NCBI GenBank assembly: GCA_035943635.1 | Contig: DASZBX010000075.1 | Location: 1 to 14,081 of the forward strand | DNA: 14,081 nucleotides | Origin: DASZBX01 sp035943635 | GTDB taxonomy: Bacteria > Actinomycetota > Actinomycetes > Streptomycetales > Catenulisporaceae | Reading direction: 5' to 3' | Shown here: positions 1 through 7,332 of the stretch, in pieces | How positions within the stretch are numbered: position 1 is the stretch's first letter | Layout of the letters: every line of letters begins with the position of its first letter | Position numbers and translations under genes: made by a program | Notes under the pieces: generated by a model | Database searches by the model: none | Told to the model about the DNA's origin: nothing | Seen by the model: the letters and a program-made list of their open reading frames with translations, nothing else

Positions 1-248
1 CCGTCGACCCCGACGGCGTCGGCGAACTGATCCGGACCGCGATCGAACGCGGCCGCGCCACCCGGCCCGACCTGGAGATCGGCGTGTGCGGCGAACACGG
101 CGGCGACCCCGCCTCCATCCACTTCTTCCACCACGCCGGCGCCGACTACGTCTCCTGCTCCCCGTTCCGCGTCCCCGTCGCCCGCCTCGAAGCCGGCCGC
201 GCCGCCATCCTGACCGCGGCCGAGCACGACGGCGGCGACACGCGATGA
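1..248 (+). CDS. ppdK: Pyruvate phosphate dikinase, C-terminal end (partial)
   Basis: The reading frame is open from base 3 to a TGA at 246-248, giving 81 residues of a protein that begins outside the window. The motif GVCGEHGGDPASIHFFH followed by YVSCSPFRVPVARLEAGRA is the signature end of the PEP/pyruvate-binding TIM-barrel domain of pyruvate phosphate dikinase. It contains the catalytic cysteine (in VCGEHGG) and the glycine-rich PEP-binding loop. The family interconverts pyruvate, ATP and Pi with PEP, AMP and PPi in the cytoplasm. PEP synthase shares this fold, but the CGEHGGDPxSIxFFH wording is typical of PPDK. The acuC-like gene follows on the same strand after 67 bases. Only the C-terminus can be judged here. 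Confidence 0.93.
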   Translation, partial: VDPDGVGELIRTAIERGRATRPDLEIGVCGEHGGDPASIHFFHHAGADYVSCSPFRVPVARLEAGRAAILTAAEHDGGDTR

Positions 249-274
249 CCGCCACGCCCGCGCAGCGGGATAGT
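245..274 (+). promoter_or_regulatory. Candidate promoter for acuC
   Basis: ATGACC (245-250) and GATAGT (269-274) are separated by 18 bases, resembling the TTGACn / TAgrrT elements of actinobacterial housekeeping promoters. The -35 element overlaps the ppdK stop codon. The predicted start near 281 would give a leader of about 35 bases before the GTG at 316. The same GCGGGATAGTG string occurs in the -10 region upstream of the USP gene at 1947. Read-through from ppdK is equally possible. Confidence 0.35.
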
Positions 275-315
275 GGAGAGCGATCACCTACCGACGAGAG
301 AGACGGGCGAACGCC

Positions 316-1497
316 GTGGACCAGGTCCTGTACATTCCGTGGGACGAGCAGCTGACCTCGTACGACTTCGGCCACGACCATCCGCTGGCCCCGGTACGGG
401 TGGAACTGACCATGTCGCTGGCCCGGCAGCTCGGAGTGTTCGACGCGCCGGGTGTCACCCTCGCGCCGGTGCAGCCCGCGGACGACGCCTTGGTGGAACT
501 CGTCCACGCGCCGAACTACCTGCACGCGGTCCGCAACGTCGCCCAGATCGGTTACGCCGAGCGGATCGGGTTCGGGCTCGGCACCGAGGACAACCCGGTG
601 TTCCCCGGCATGCACGAGGCCTCCGCCCTCGTGGTCGGCGCCAGCGTCGCCGCGGCCGATGCCGTGTGGTCCGGCGCGGCCGAACACGGCGCGAACATGG
701 CCGGCGGCCTGCACCACGCCATGCGCGCCCACGCCTCGGGTTTCTGCCTCTACAACGACGCCGCGATCGCCATCGCCCGCCTGCTGGACTCCGGGGCCGA
801 ACGGGTCGCGTATGTGGACGTCGACGCGCACCACGGCGACGGCGTCCAGACCGCGTTCTACGACGACCCCAGGGTTCTGACGATCAGCCTGCACGAGCAT
901 CCCAGTACCCTGTTTCCCGGTACCGGCCTGGCCCGGGAGTCCGGCGGCCCGCACGCCGAGGGGCACAGCGTCAACGTCGCCCTGCCGGCCGGGACCGGGG
1001 ACGAACCGTGGCTGCGTGCCCTGGACGCCGTCGCCGTGCCGCTGCTGCGTGCCTTCGAGCCGCAGGTCCTGGTGACCCAGCATGGTTGCGACGGCCACGC
1101 GCTGGACCCGCTGGCCCACCTCATGCTGAGCATCGACGGCCAGCGCGCCGCCGCCGTGATGCTGCACCGGCTGGCCCATGAGCATGCCGGCGGCCGGTGG
1201 GTCCTGCTCGGCGGAGGCGGGTACGAGGTCGTGGACGTCGTGCCCAGGATCTGGGCCCACGTGCTGGCCGAGGCCGCCCACCGGCCGATCGCGCCGCAGA
1301 CCGAGACCCCGGCCGCGTGGCGCAGGCACGCCGCCGAGCGCACCGGCCGCCGCGCCCCGGTCACCATGACCGACGGACGCGATCCGCTCCTGCGGCCCTG
1401 GGCGAACGGCTACGACCCCGCCGACCGGGCCGATCAGGCGGTGCTGGCCGCCCGCCGCGAAGTCTTCCCGTACCACGGCCTGGACCCGATGCCCTGA
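316..1497 (+). CDS. acuC: AcuC/class I HDAC-family deacetylase (393 aa)
   Basis: This is a zinc-dependent deacetylase of the histone-deacetylase/AcuC family, whose bacterial members remove acetyl groups from lysines of proteins such as acetyl-CoA synthetase. Visible motifs are GGLHHA with tandem His133-His134, YNDAAIA (146-152), the zinc-site stretch DVDAHHGDGVQ with ligands Asp170 and His172, third ligand Asp259 in HGCDGHALDP, and the catalytic-tyrosine loop GGGGYE with Tyr303. All catalytic positions are present, so it should be active. The length matches AcuC of Bacillus. GTG at 316 is chosen because DQVLYIPW is the family's usual N-terminus; the sequence upstream is GAGAGACGGGCG, a weak ribosome site. 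A Pat-like acetyltransferase fusion lies nearby at 2073-4424, which supports a role in reversible protein acetylation. Acetylpolyamine amidohydrolase is the alternative reading. Confidence 0.9.
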   Translation: MDQVLYIPWDEQLTSYDFGHDHPLAPVRVELTMSLARQLGVFDAPGVTLAPVQPADDALVELVHAPNYLHAVRNVAQIGYAERIGFGLGTEDNPVFPGMHEASALVVGASVAAADAVWSGAAEHGANMAGGLHHAMRAHASGFCLYNDAAIAIARLLDSGAERVAYVDVDAHHGDGVQTAFYDDPRVLTISLHEHPSTLFPGTGLARESGGPHAEGHSVNVALPAGTGDEPWLRALDAVAVPLLRAFEPQVLVTQHGCDGHALDPLAHLMLSIDGQRAAAVMLHRLAHEHAGGRWVLLGGGGYEVVDVVPRIWAHVLAEAAHRPIAPQTETPAAWRRHAAERTGRRAPVTMTDGRDPLLRPWANGYDPADRADQAVLAARREVFPYHGLDPMP

Positions 1498-1502
1498 CCC
1501 GC

Positions 1503-1526
1503 CGTGGTCGGGTATTCGGAACCACG
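1503..1526. terminator. Weak inverted repeat between convergent genes
   Basis: CGTGGT (1503-1508) pairs with ACCACG (1521-1526) around a 12-base loop in the short gap between the converging acuC and USP genes. Its position fits a bidirectional terminator, but the stem is only 6 bp and no T-run follows on either strand. Confidence 0.25.
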
Positions 1527-1530
1527 CCGG

Positions 1531-1947
1531 TCACACGATGGGGACGACCGCGACCGGGGTCGGGGAGTGCGAGAGCAGTCCCTGGTCGACGTAGCCGATG
1601 CCCACCGACAGCGGACCGCGGCGGCGGTGCGCGCCGACGACCAGCAGGCGCGAGCCCAGGGCTGCGTTGGTCAGGACCGGCACGGGGTTGCCGCGGACGA
1701 CCCGGGTGATGGTGTCCACGTGCGGGAACTCCTGACGCACGGCTTTGACCAGGGTGGCCACGTCGGCCCCCTCGGCCGTCTGGATCGCGGCGAGGTCGGG
1801 GGCGGCGTCATAGCCGCCGTATCCGCTGTACGCCGCCGCCGGCCGCCAGGCGCGCACGACGGTGACCGAGGCGCCCACGGAGGTGTCGACGCCGGCGACG
1901 ATGCGCGGCGGCGCCGCACCGTCCGGTGTCACAGTGCTCTGCGTCAT
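1531..1947 (-). CDS. Universal stress protein, shortened (138 aa)
   Basis: This is a UspA-family protein, a cytoplasmic nucleotide-binding stress protein fold. The N-terminal strand IVAGVDTS is present and the C-terminal part LLVVGAHRRRGPLSVGIGYVDQ with PTPVAVVP matches the end of the domain. Between VDTS (about residue 22) and VTVVRAW the family normally has roughly 20 residues forming the first helix (typically ALRWAAEEA...). Here only VGAS is left, so the protein looks like an in-frame internal deletion. The ATP-loop pattern G-2x-G-9x-G-S/T is also altered: GAHRRRG lacks the second glycine at the usual spacing. It may be a non-ATP-binding variant or a decaying copy. A DevR-like box and a -10-like hexamer lie upstream. 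The start at 1947 is favoured by GGGAGATCACCC immediately before the ATG. Confidence 0.8.
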   Translation of the reverse strand: MTQSTVTPDGAAPPRIVAGVDTSVGASVTVVRAWRPAAAYSGYGGYDAAPDLAAIQTAEGADVATLVKAVRQEFPHVDTITRVVRGNPVPVLTNAALGSRLLVVGAHRRRGPLSVGIGYVDQGLLSHSPTPVAVVPIV

Positions 1948-2003
1948 GGGTGATCTCCCGGGTCGGAACGGGTCGGGTGGAGTGGTAACCCCGCCTCACC
2001 TGC

Positions 2004-2045
2004 ACTATCCCGCGCCGCGTGCGCCCTCATCAGGGCTTTGGTCCC
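2004..2045 (-). promoter_or_regulatory. DevR-like box plus -10, upstream of the USP gene at 1947
   Basis: Read on the minus strand, positions 2045-2032 are GGGACCAAAGCCCT, one of eight related 14-bp near-palindromes in the window. Twenty-two bases further on is GATAGT (2009-2004), a good -10 hexamer. The predicted transcript starts near 1997 and gives a leader of about 50 bases. The box resembles the core of the mycobacterial DosR/DevR site (GGGACT..AGTCCC). Which regulator binds is inferred. Confidence 0.6.
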
Positions 2046-2072
2046 GGCCCGCCGCGCCCGGCCCGGCGGTCT

Positions 2073-4424
2073 TCAGCCGACCGGGGCCCGGCGCAGCCGG
2101 CGCAGATACGGGTCCGGCCGCTCGGCCGGCGCGATCTGTGCGTCCGCTCCCGTCACCAGCACGGTCCCGTCCTCGGCCAGTACGAGGTCCAGCCGCATCG
2201 TGGCGACCTGCGGGCAGGTGTCCACGACGGCGCTCAGCCGGGCGAGCAGGTCCGCGAACCCGGCCGAGGGCAGTTCGGGCCGGCCGGCCACGTGACGGAC
2301 GAGTTCCGCCACGCCGGCGACGCTCACCGGAGCCAGCAGCGCGGGCCCGGGCGTCGGGTCGCCGTGACGCGTGCAGGTGAGCACCGGGCCGAAGACCCGG
2401 TCCTGCCACGCGGTCACCGTGTACCCGCCGACCCGGTGCGAGGGCGGGGGCAGCGGCCTGCGCCCGGGCCCGATCCCGAAGGCGCGGGAGAGCGCCGCGC
2501 GCTCCGCGGGGCGCAGCCGGCGGCCGGCCGGCGCGGTGCGAAGACAGGATTCGACGACCGCGCGCGCCGCCGTCCGGTCGATCCCGGCCGGCTGCGCCGG
2601 GACCTCGGCGCCGGTCCGCTGCCGCCGGGTCGCGGCCACGGCCGCGGCCAACGCCCCGGCGGCGACGGACGCGTCGTCGTAGCAGACGACCGGATGGGCG
2701 TCACCGTTCTGCGGGACGTGCACCGTTTCGGCCTGGTCCACCAAGACCGCGAGCACCGGGACGGACCGGTCGGCGGCCGGTGCGAACACCGGATGGCCGT
2801 CCGCACCGGCCGTCGGCGCCAGGGCCAGGACCACCGCGTCGCAGGCGTCGTCCCGACCCGCCTCGGCCACGGCGCGGCCCAGGGCGTCGCCGACGGCGCC
2901 GGGCGTCACGTTCGTCGTCCCGACCACGTCCAGGCCCGCGTTGACAAGCGCCTGCACGGTCAGCCCGACCAGGCCGCGGGTATTGCCGACCACCCACACC
3001 CGCGAGCCGCGCGGAGCCGGTTGGCAGGCCAGGAGCGCCGCCGCGGCGACCAGGGCGCTCAGGGAGGGAACCACGGTGATCCCGGCCTGGGCGTACAGCG
3101 CGGTCCGCGCCTGGCTCGGGGACTGTTCGGGATCCACGGCCAGCAGCGGCATGCGGGTGCAGAGCGTGCGGGCGATCCGGGCGAACTTGCGCGGGTTGCC
3201 GAAGGAGTCCACATGCAGCAGGCCGAGCCTCGTCTCAGGATCGTCCTGCCAGTACATCAGCAGGTCGGTGGCGCTCACGTCGTACTTCTCGCCGACCCCG
3301 GCGAAGGAGCTGATCCCGACGCCGAGCCGGGACAGGTGGCTGAGCAGGGCCAGGCCGACGCCGCCGGACTGCACCGCCACGCCGGTGTGCCCGGCCGTCA
3401 GCGGCGCGGCGGACAGGACGGCGCCGAAGCCGTTGCCCGCGCCCGGATTGGCCACGCCGAGACTGCCCGGTCCGAGCAGCCGCATCCCGGCCGTATGACA
3501 GATCTCCAGCAACTCGGCCCCGGTGGAGGCGTCGAATCCGACCGCAGTCACAATCAGGGCCCTGACTCCGCGCTCAGCGCACACCCGGGCGGCCGCCACG
3601 GCCTGCTGCGGCGGGGAGGTGATCACGGCCAGGTCCGGCCGCGCACCCGGCGGCAGGTCGGCGCCGTCCGGGCCAGCCGTGTCGATCCCGCCGAAGCAGC
3701 GCAGGTGCTCGAGCATCGCGCGGGTCGCCGGGTCGGCGCGGTCGCCGATCACGGCGACGGAATCCGGGGTCAACACATGGCGCAGGCTCGCCTGGTCGGC
3801 GACGCGTTCGCGCCGGGCCGCGGCGTCGAGCAGTCCGGCCCGCTGCGCCGCGTCCAGGTCCAGGTCGACGGTCAGCGTCCAGACCCCGTAGGACAGGTCG
3901 CGGCGCACCGGCAGGCCCAGCGCGCGGAACACGCCGAGCATGGCGTGGTTCTCCAGCTGCGTCATCGCGGTCAGCCGGCGGATCCCGGCGCGCTCGGCCT
4001 CCTCCAGCAGGTGCTCGGCCAACAGGGTGGCCACGCCGTGGCCGTGCAGGTCGTCGGAGGTCGCGAACGCCACCTCGGCCTCGCCGGGGTTCTCGCCGCG
4101 GAACCACTCGGCCACTCCGACCACCGCGCCGCCGAGCACCGCGAGCAGGGCCCCGCGCAGGCGCGCCGGCCCCGGCGGAGCCGGCGCGCACACCGCGTCG
4201 GCCGCCAGCTTCCCCGGGTGGCTGCGGAACGCGAAGAAGCGCCGGTAGACGCTCTCCCGGCTCAGCGCCTCGGCGAAGTCGTGCACGGCCTGCCAGTCGT
4301 CCGGGGCCGCCGGCCGGATCTGGACGCAGGCGCCGTCGGTCAACAGGGCGTAGTCGCCGACCGGACCGGGCAGCAGGAGCGACGGCGGCGCGGTCGCGAC
4401 CTCGGTACGTGCGGCAGCGCTCAT
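2073..4424 (-). CDS. GNAT acetyltransferase fused to degenerate NDP-forming acyl-CoA synthetase (Pat-like, 783 aa)
   Basis: Residues about 30-190 form a GNAT acetyltransferase: VQIRPAAPDD at the start, the strand AEVAF and the acetyl-CoA loop HGHGVATLLAEHLLEEA (127-143). A CoA-binding Rossmann domain (about 217-340, SVAVIGDRAD, then LLGPGSLGVANP) and a succinyl-CoA-ligase-like domain (about 345-500, VAVQSGGVGLALL, GVGEKYDVSATDLL) follow. This is the architecture of protein lysine acetyltransferases of the Pat/Pka type, in reverse order to the Salmonella enzyme. Active NDP-forming synthetases carry a phosphohistidine loop (SHTGSLAG-like). Here that place reads DPEQSPSQARTALYAQAG (431-448), without the loop. 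The C-terminal ATP-grasp part is also shortened: after about residue 650 only the tail beginning QDRVFGPVL is recognisable, and the protein is over 100 residues shorter than usual. I infer a protein acetyltransferase with a CoA-ligand sensor, not a ligase. Its start is 4 bases after the stop of the upstream USP, so they are probably co-transcribed. Confidence 0.82.
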   Translation of the reverse strand: MSAAARTEVATAPPSLLLPGPVGDYALLTDGACVQIRPAAPDDWQAVHDFAEALSRESVYRRFFAFRSHPGKLAADAVCAPAPPGPARLRGALLAVLGGAVVGVAEWFRGENPGEAEVAFATSDDLHGHGVATLLAEHLLEEAERAGIRRLTAMTQLENHAMLGVFRALGLPVRRDLSYGVWTLTVDLDLDAAQRAGLLDAAARRERVADQASLRHVLTPDSVAVIGDRADPATRAMLEHLRCFGGIDTAGPDGADLPPGARPDLAVITSPPQQAVAAARVCAERGVRALIVTAVGFDASTGAELLEICHTAGMRLLGPGSLGVANPGAGNGFGAVLSAAPLTAGHTGVAVQSGGVGLALLSHLSRLGVGISSFAGVGEKYDVSATDLLMYWQDDPETRLGLLHVDSFGNPRKFARIARTLCTRMPLLAVDPEQSPSQARTALYAQAGITVVPSLSALVAAAALLACQPAPRGSRVWVVGNTRGLVGLTVQALVNAGLDVVGTTNVTPGAVGDALGRAVAEAGRDDACDAVVLALAPTAGADGHPVFAPAADRSVPVLAVLVDQAETVHVPQNGDAHPVVCYDDASVAAGALAAAVAATRRQRTGAEVPAQPAGIDRTAARAVVESCLRTAPAGRRLRPAERAALSRAFGIGPGRRPLPPPSHRVGGYTVTAWQDRVFGPVLTCTRHGDPTPGPALLAPVSVAGVAELVRHVAGRPELPSAGFADLLARLSAVVDTCPQVATMRLDLVLAEDGTVLVTGADAQIAPAERPDPYLRRLRRAPVG

Positions 4425-4428
4425 GGTC

Positions 4429-4932
4429 TCATCCCGTCCAGGGTTGCGTGCCGGTCAGCTGCGCGGACTGCGCGTGATCCTCCAGGACCCGCCACGTCGC
4501 GCGCCGCCGGCGGCGGCTGCGGGCTGCGCGGGACAGCTCCGGGCCGGGCACGATCAGCACCGGGCACCGGGCGGAGCGAAGGCACGCGCGGCTGACCGAC
4601 CCGGTCAGCAGGCTGCGCCACCAGCCGCGACCGCGGGTGCCGACGACGAGCACGTCCCCGGGCCGGCTCGCCCGGGCGGTGAGCGCGGTGCCGGCCGGGC
4701 AGAGCATCAGCTCGCGGTGCACCTCCACGCCCTCGGGCAGCCCGCCGAACGCCTCGGCGAACGCGAGATCGATCTCGCGGTAGTCCCCGACGCCGACGTG
4801 GGCCTGCGCGCGCACCGCGTGCAGCGGCAGGCCCCGGCGCCGGGCCTCGGCCACCGCGAAGCGCAGCGCGGCCAAGCCGGGCACCGATCCGTCCACACCG
4901 ACGATGACCCGCGGGCCGAGGTAGCCGTCCAT
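4429..4932 (-). CDS. Universal stress protein, complete ATP-binding type (167 aa)
   Basis: This is a single-domain UspA-family protein. The N-terminal VIVGVDGSVPGLAALRFAVAEA (9-30) is the nucleotide-binding strand and first helix. The ATP-loop motif G98-TR-G101-9x-G111-S112 is intact (GTRGRGWWRSLLTGS), and CPVLIVPG closes the domain near residue 130. A basic tail of about 37 residues follows. The frame extends upstream to 5121, but ATG at 4932 is chosen: it directly precedes the conserved strand, GGAGA sits 8 bases before it, and the upstream extension is low-complexity Arg/Pro. Its stop is 4 bases before the Pat-like start. Mycobacterial Pat enzymes acetylate a universal stress protein, which makes this adjacency suggestive. 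Two DevR-like boxes lie upstream. Confidence 0.88.
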   Translation of the reverse strand: MDGYLGPRVIVGVDGSVPGLAALRFAVAEARRRGLPLHAVRAQAHVGVGDYREIDLAFAEAFGGLPEGVEVHRELMLCPAGTALTARASRPGDVLVVGTRGRGWWRSLLTGSVSRACLRSARCPVLIVPGPELSRAARSRRRRRATWRVLEDHAQSAQLTGTQPWTG

Positions 4933-5001
4933 GTCACCGGTCTCCGTTCTCCTCCCGCCGCATCCGGCGGCCGGCGGCCCAGTCGGCCACGCGGTGATCC
5001 G

Positions 5002-5065
5002 AGCATCCCGCCGCCGCGGCGGGCACTGAAGGGCCGATGGTCCCGGCGTCCGGGCCGTTGGTCCC
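5002..5065 (-). promoter_or_regulatory. Tandem DevR-like boxes upstream of the USP gene at 4932
   Basis: On the minus strand 5065-5052 reads GGGACCAACGGCCC and 5044-5031 reads GGGACCATCGGCCC. The two copies differ at two positions and start exactly 21 bp apart, two helical turns, as expected for cooperative dimer sites. A -10-like GATGCT (5007-5002) follows the proximal box after 23 bases, giving a leader of about 60 bases that includes the GGAG ribosome site. A weaker third match (GGGCCCCGGACCGT) begins at 5070. The asymmetric orientation points to the USP-Pat pair, not to the divergent uppS gene. Confidence 0.68.
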
Positions 5066-5171
5066 GGCCGGGCCCCGGACCGTGTCCAGCGCCGCAGGCG
5101 GGCTTCACTCCTTCGTGTCATATCGGTTCCCTGCGACCTTGCGGGTGTGCCGGGCGGGTACGAACGCCGAC

Positions 5172-5909
5172 GTGACGCCTCTCCCTCCCGCCCACGTGGC
5201 CTGCATCATGGACGGCAACAGACGATGGGCCGCACGGCGCTCGGTGCCGGACGAGGCCGGTCACCGGGCCGGCCGGGCCGCGGCGCTGGACGTCATCGAC
5301 GCGGCCCGCGGCGCCGGGGTGCGCTGGCTCACCCTGTACGCGTTCTCCAGCGAGAACTGGAACCGTCCCGGGGACGAAGTGGCGTTCCTGATGCGCCTGG
5401 TACAGCACGCGGTGCGCCGCCACGCCCTGGCCCTGCACGCCAAGGACATCCGCTGCCGGTTCCTGGGCGCCGCCGACCCCCGGATCCCGGCCGCGCTGCG
5501 CCGGGACATCGCCGACCTGGAGAACCTGACCAAAGACAACCGCGGCATGACGCTCACCGCCGCGTTCGGCCACGGCGGACGCGGCGACCTGGTCCACGCC
5601 GCCCGCTCACTGATCCGCACCGGCACCCCGGCGGACGCGGTGACCGAGGAACTGTTCGCGGCGCACCTGCCGCTGCCGGACACCCCGGACGTCGACCTGG
5701 TCATCCGCACCTCCGGCGAGCAGCGGATCTCGAACTTCATGCTCTGGCAGGTCGCCTACGCCGAGTGGGTCTTCGCGCCCGCGCTGTGGCCCGACTTCGC
5801 CGCCGAGTCCTTCCTGCACTGCCTCGACGCCTACAGCCGCCGCCGGCGCCGATTCGGCGCCCGCCCGCAGACCTCTGCGAACGTCCCGACCGGAGCGAAC
5901 CATGCCTGA
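5172..5909 (+). CDS. uppS: cis-Prenyltransferase (undecaprenyl or Z-farnesyl diphosphate synthase family, 245 aa)
   Basis: This is a member of the Z-prenyl diphosphate synthase family, which adds isopentenyl diphosphate in cis to an allylic primer at the membrane face. Motifs by residue from the GTG at 5172: HVACIMDGNRRWA (8-20, catalytic Asp14), LTLYAFSSENWNRP (53-66), AFGHGGRGDL (131-140) and LVIRTSGEQRISNFMLWQ (176-193). AFGHGGR departs from the common NYGGR form. The frame is open from 5037, but the preceding stretch lacks family features; GTG at 5172 gives the usual length, and GTG at 5145 is an alternative. Product chain length cannot be read from sequence; actinobacteria often have a short-chain Z-farnesyl enzyme beside the long-chain one. 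Its 3' end overlaps the next gene by 8 bases, indicating translational coupling. Confidence 0.88.
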   Translation: MTPLPPAHVACIMDGNRRWAARRSVPDEAGHRAGRAAALDVIDAARGAGVRWLTLYAFSSENWNRPGDEVAFLMRLVQHAVRRHALALHAKDIRCRFLGAADPRIPAALRRDIADLENLTKDNRGMTLTAAFGHGGRGDLVHAARSLIRTGTPADAVTEELFAAHLPLPDTPDVDLVIRTSGEQRISNFMLWQVAYAEWVFAPALWPDFAAESFLHCLDAYSRRRRRFGARPQTSANVPTGANHA

Positions 5910-7323
5910 CCCGACGCGAACCGCCACCCCCTACCCCGTGATGCGCGACCTGAGCCGTGAGCTGGGCTGGAGCCTGGCCATGGTCCGCGCGGCCGTCCTG
6001 CAGGCGGCCCTGCCGCAGATCGCCGCCGCGCTCGCCGACCAGTCCACCTTCGTCACCCATCCCTGGCGGCGGCTGCACAACACCATGGCCAGCGTGCAGC
6101 GCCAACTGAACGAGGATCCCGCCGTGCGCGAGCGCGAAGTGGACCGGCTCAACCGGATGCACGCGCGCATCACCGGCGTCGGCGCGGACGGCGCCGCGTA
6201 CAGCGGCCTGGATCCCGAGGCACGCGCCTGGGTCATCGCCAGCCTCTTCGAATCCACGGTCGCCATGCGCCGCACCGGCGGGCGCCCGCTGGACTGGGGG
6301 ACCCAGGAACAGCTCTACGCGGAGTTCCGGCAGATGCTCGCGGCCTTCGGCGACGACCCGGCCCTACTGCCCGAGCAGCTGGCGCACTTCTGGCCCTACT
6401 ACGAGCGGATGCTCTCCGAACGCCTCGAACACACCGACGCCGTCGACGCCGTCCTGTACCGCCTGCTCGACACGGTGCCCCCTCCTCCGCTGCTGCGCGA
6501 CCAGCGGGCCGCGTGGACCGCGATCCGTTCGATCGCCGGACCGGTGGCCGCCCGCATCACCGTCGCGTCCCTGCCCCCGACCTTCCGCGAACGCGTCCAG
6601 ATCACCGCGCCGGCTCTTTCCGGCGTCCTGATGACCGGCGCGTACCAGGGCAGCGGCCTGGCGGCCCGCCTCCTGCCGACCTGGAGCAATCCGTGGGCCC
6701 TGGCGGATCTGGTGGACTCCGGGGACGAGCAGCCCGTCGCCGCGGTGTTCGGCGCCCTGCTGCGCGGCGCCAGCACCCTGGCCTCGGCCGTGCGCATGGT
6801 CCGGCCGAACCGCGCCGCGGCCCGGCCCGGCCACGAGACCGCGGCGTGGTCGGCCGAGCGTTTCTTCAGCCACGTGCTCGACCAGACCGGCGACGGCACC
6901 GTCGGCTGGCCCGACCTGGCCGCCCTGGCCCGGGAGATCGCCTCCCGCCTCGACCTGGACGCCGACCGGGAAGCAGAGGTGTACGGCGCCTTCGCCGACT
7001 GGTGGCAGCAGCTGCGCACGGCCCTGGACACCGACGGCGACGGCGCCATCTCCGCGCGGGAGTACGCCGACGGCTGCGCGACGGTACCCGTGCCCGCGCT
7101 CGTCGACCTCGCCGACGTCCTGTTCGACGTCACCGACACCGATCGCAGCGGCACGATCTCCGCCGAGGAGTATCGCAGGCTACTGCACACCGCCTTCGCC
7201 CACGAACCGGCCGACCCGCCCGGCGCGGACCTGACCAAGGCCGCCTTCACTACGGAGTTCCTGCACTTCATGGCCGGACGCCGCCCCTCGCCCGGCTGGG
7301 ACCGGCTTACCACGGAAGGCTGA
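5902..7323 (+). CDS. MpaB/DUF2236-type oxygenase domain fused to EF-hand domain (473 aa)
   Basis: Residues about 15-260 read like the DUF2236 (ER-bound oxygenase MpaB / rubber oxygenase Lcp) catalytic domain: helix VLQAALPQIAAALADQS (32-48), HPWRRLHNT (53-61), RLNRMHARITG with His87 (82-92), and YSGLDPEARAWV (100-111). Members cleave prenyl or polyisoprene chains oxidatively; those studied in Lcp bind heme b. Residues about 315-460 form a calerythrin-like EF-hand region with three loops: 327-338 (D, T, D, G, V, D at ligand positions), 376-387 (DTDGDG...E) and 412-423 (DTDRSG...E). The last two are canonical calcium loops. The start ATG overlaps the uppS stop (ATGCCTGA). No signal peptide is visible, so it is cytoplasmic or membrane-associated. 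Oxygenase activity is an inference from motifs; the EF-hands are directly visible. Confidence 0.75.
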   Translation: MPDPTRTATPYPVMRDLSRELGWSLAMVRAAVLQAALPQIAAALADQSTFVTHPWRRLHNTMASVQRQLNEDPAVREREVDRLNRMHARITGVGADGAAYSGLDPEARAWVIASLFESTVAMRRTGGRPLDWGTQEQLYAEFRQMLAAFGDDPALLPEQLAHFWPYYERMLSERLEHTDAVDAVLYRLLDTVPPPPLLRDQRAAWTAIRSIAGPVAARITVASLPPTFRERVQITAPALSGVLMTGAYQGSGLAARLLPTWSNPWALADLVDSGDEQPVAAVFGALLRGASTLASAVRMVRPNRAAARPGHETAAWSAERFFSHVLDQTGDGTVGWPDLAALAREIASRLDLDADREAEVYGAFADWWQQLRTALDTDGDGAISAREYADGCATVPVPALVDLADVLFDVTDTDRSGTISAEEYRRLLHTAFAHEPADPPGADLTKAAFTTEFLHFMAGRRPSPGWDRLTTEG

Positions 7324-7332
7324 CCCGCGCGG

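Noticed and set aside
2019..4595. 858-codon plus-strand open frame opposite the Pat-like gene
   Set aside because: Its product is Gln/Gly/Arg/Pro-rich without motifs; it is the antisense shadow of the GNAT/synthetase gene in high-GC DNA.
5052..5171. The tandem boxes as control sites for uppS
   Set aside because: Their asymmetric halves and the -10 hexamer point to the minus-strand USP; no -10 at the standard distance exists toward uppS. Dual control is not excluded.
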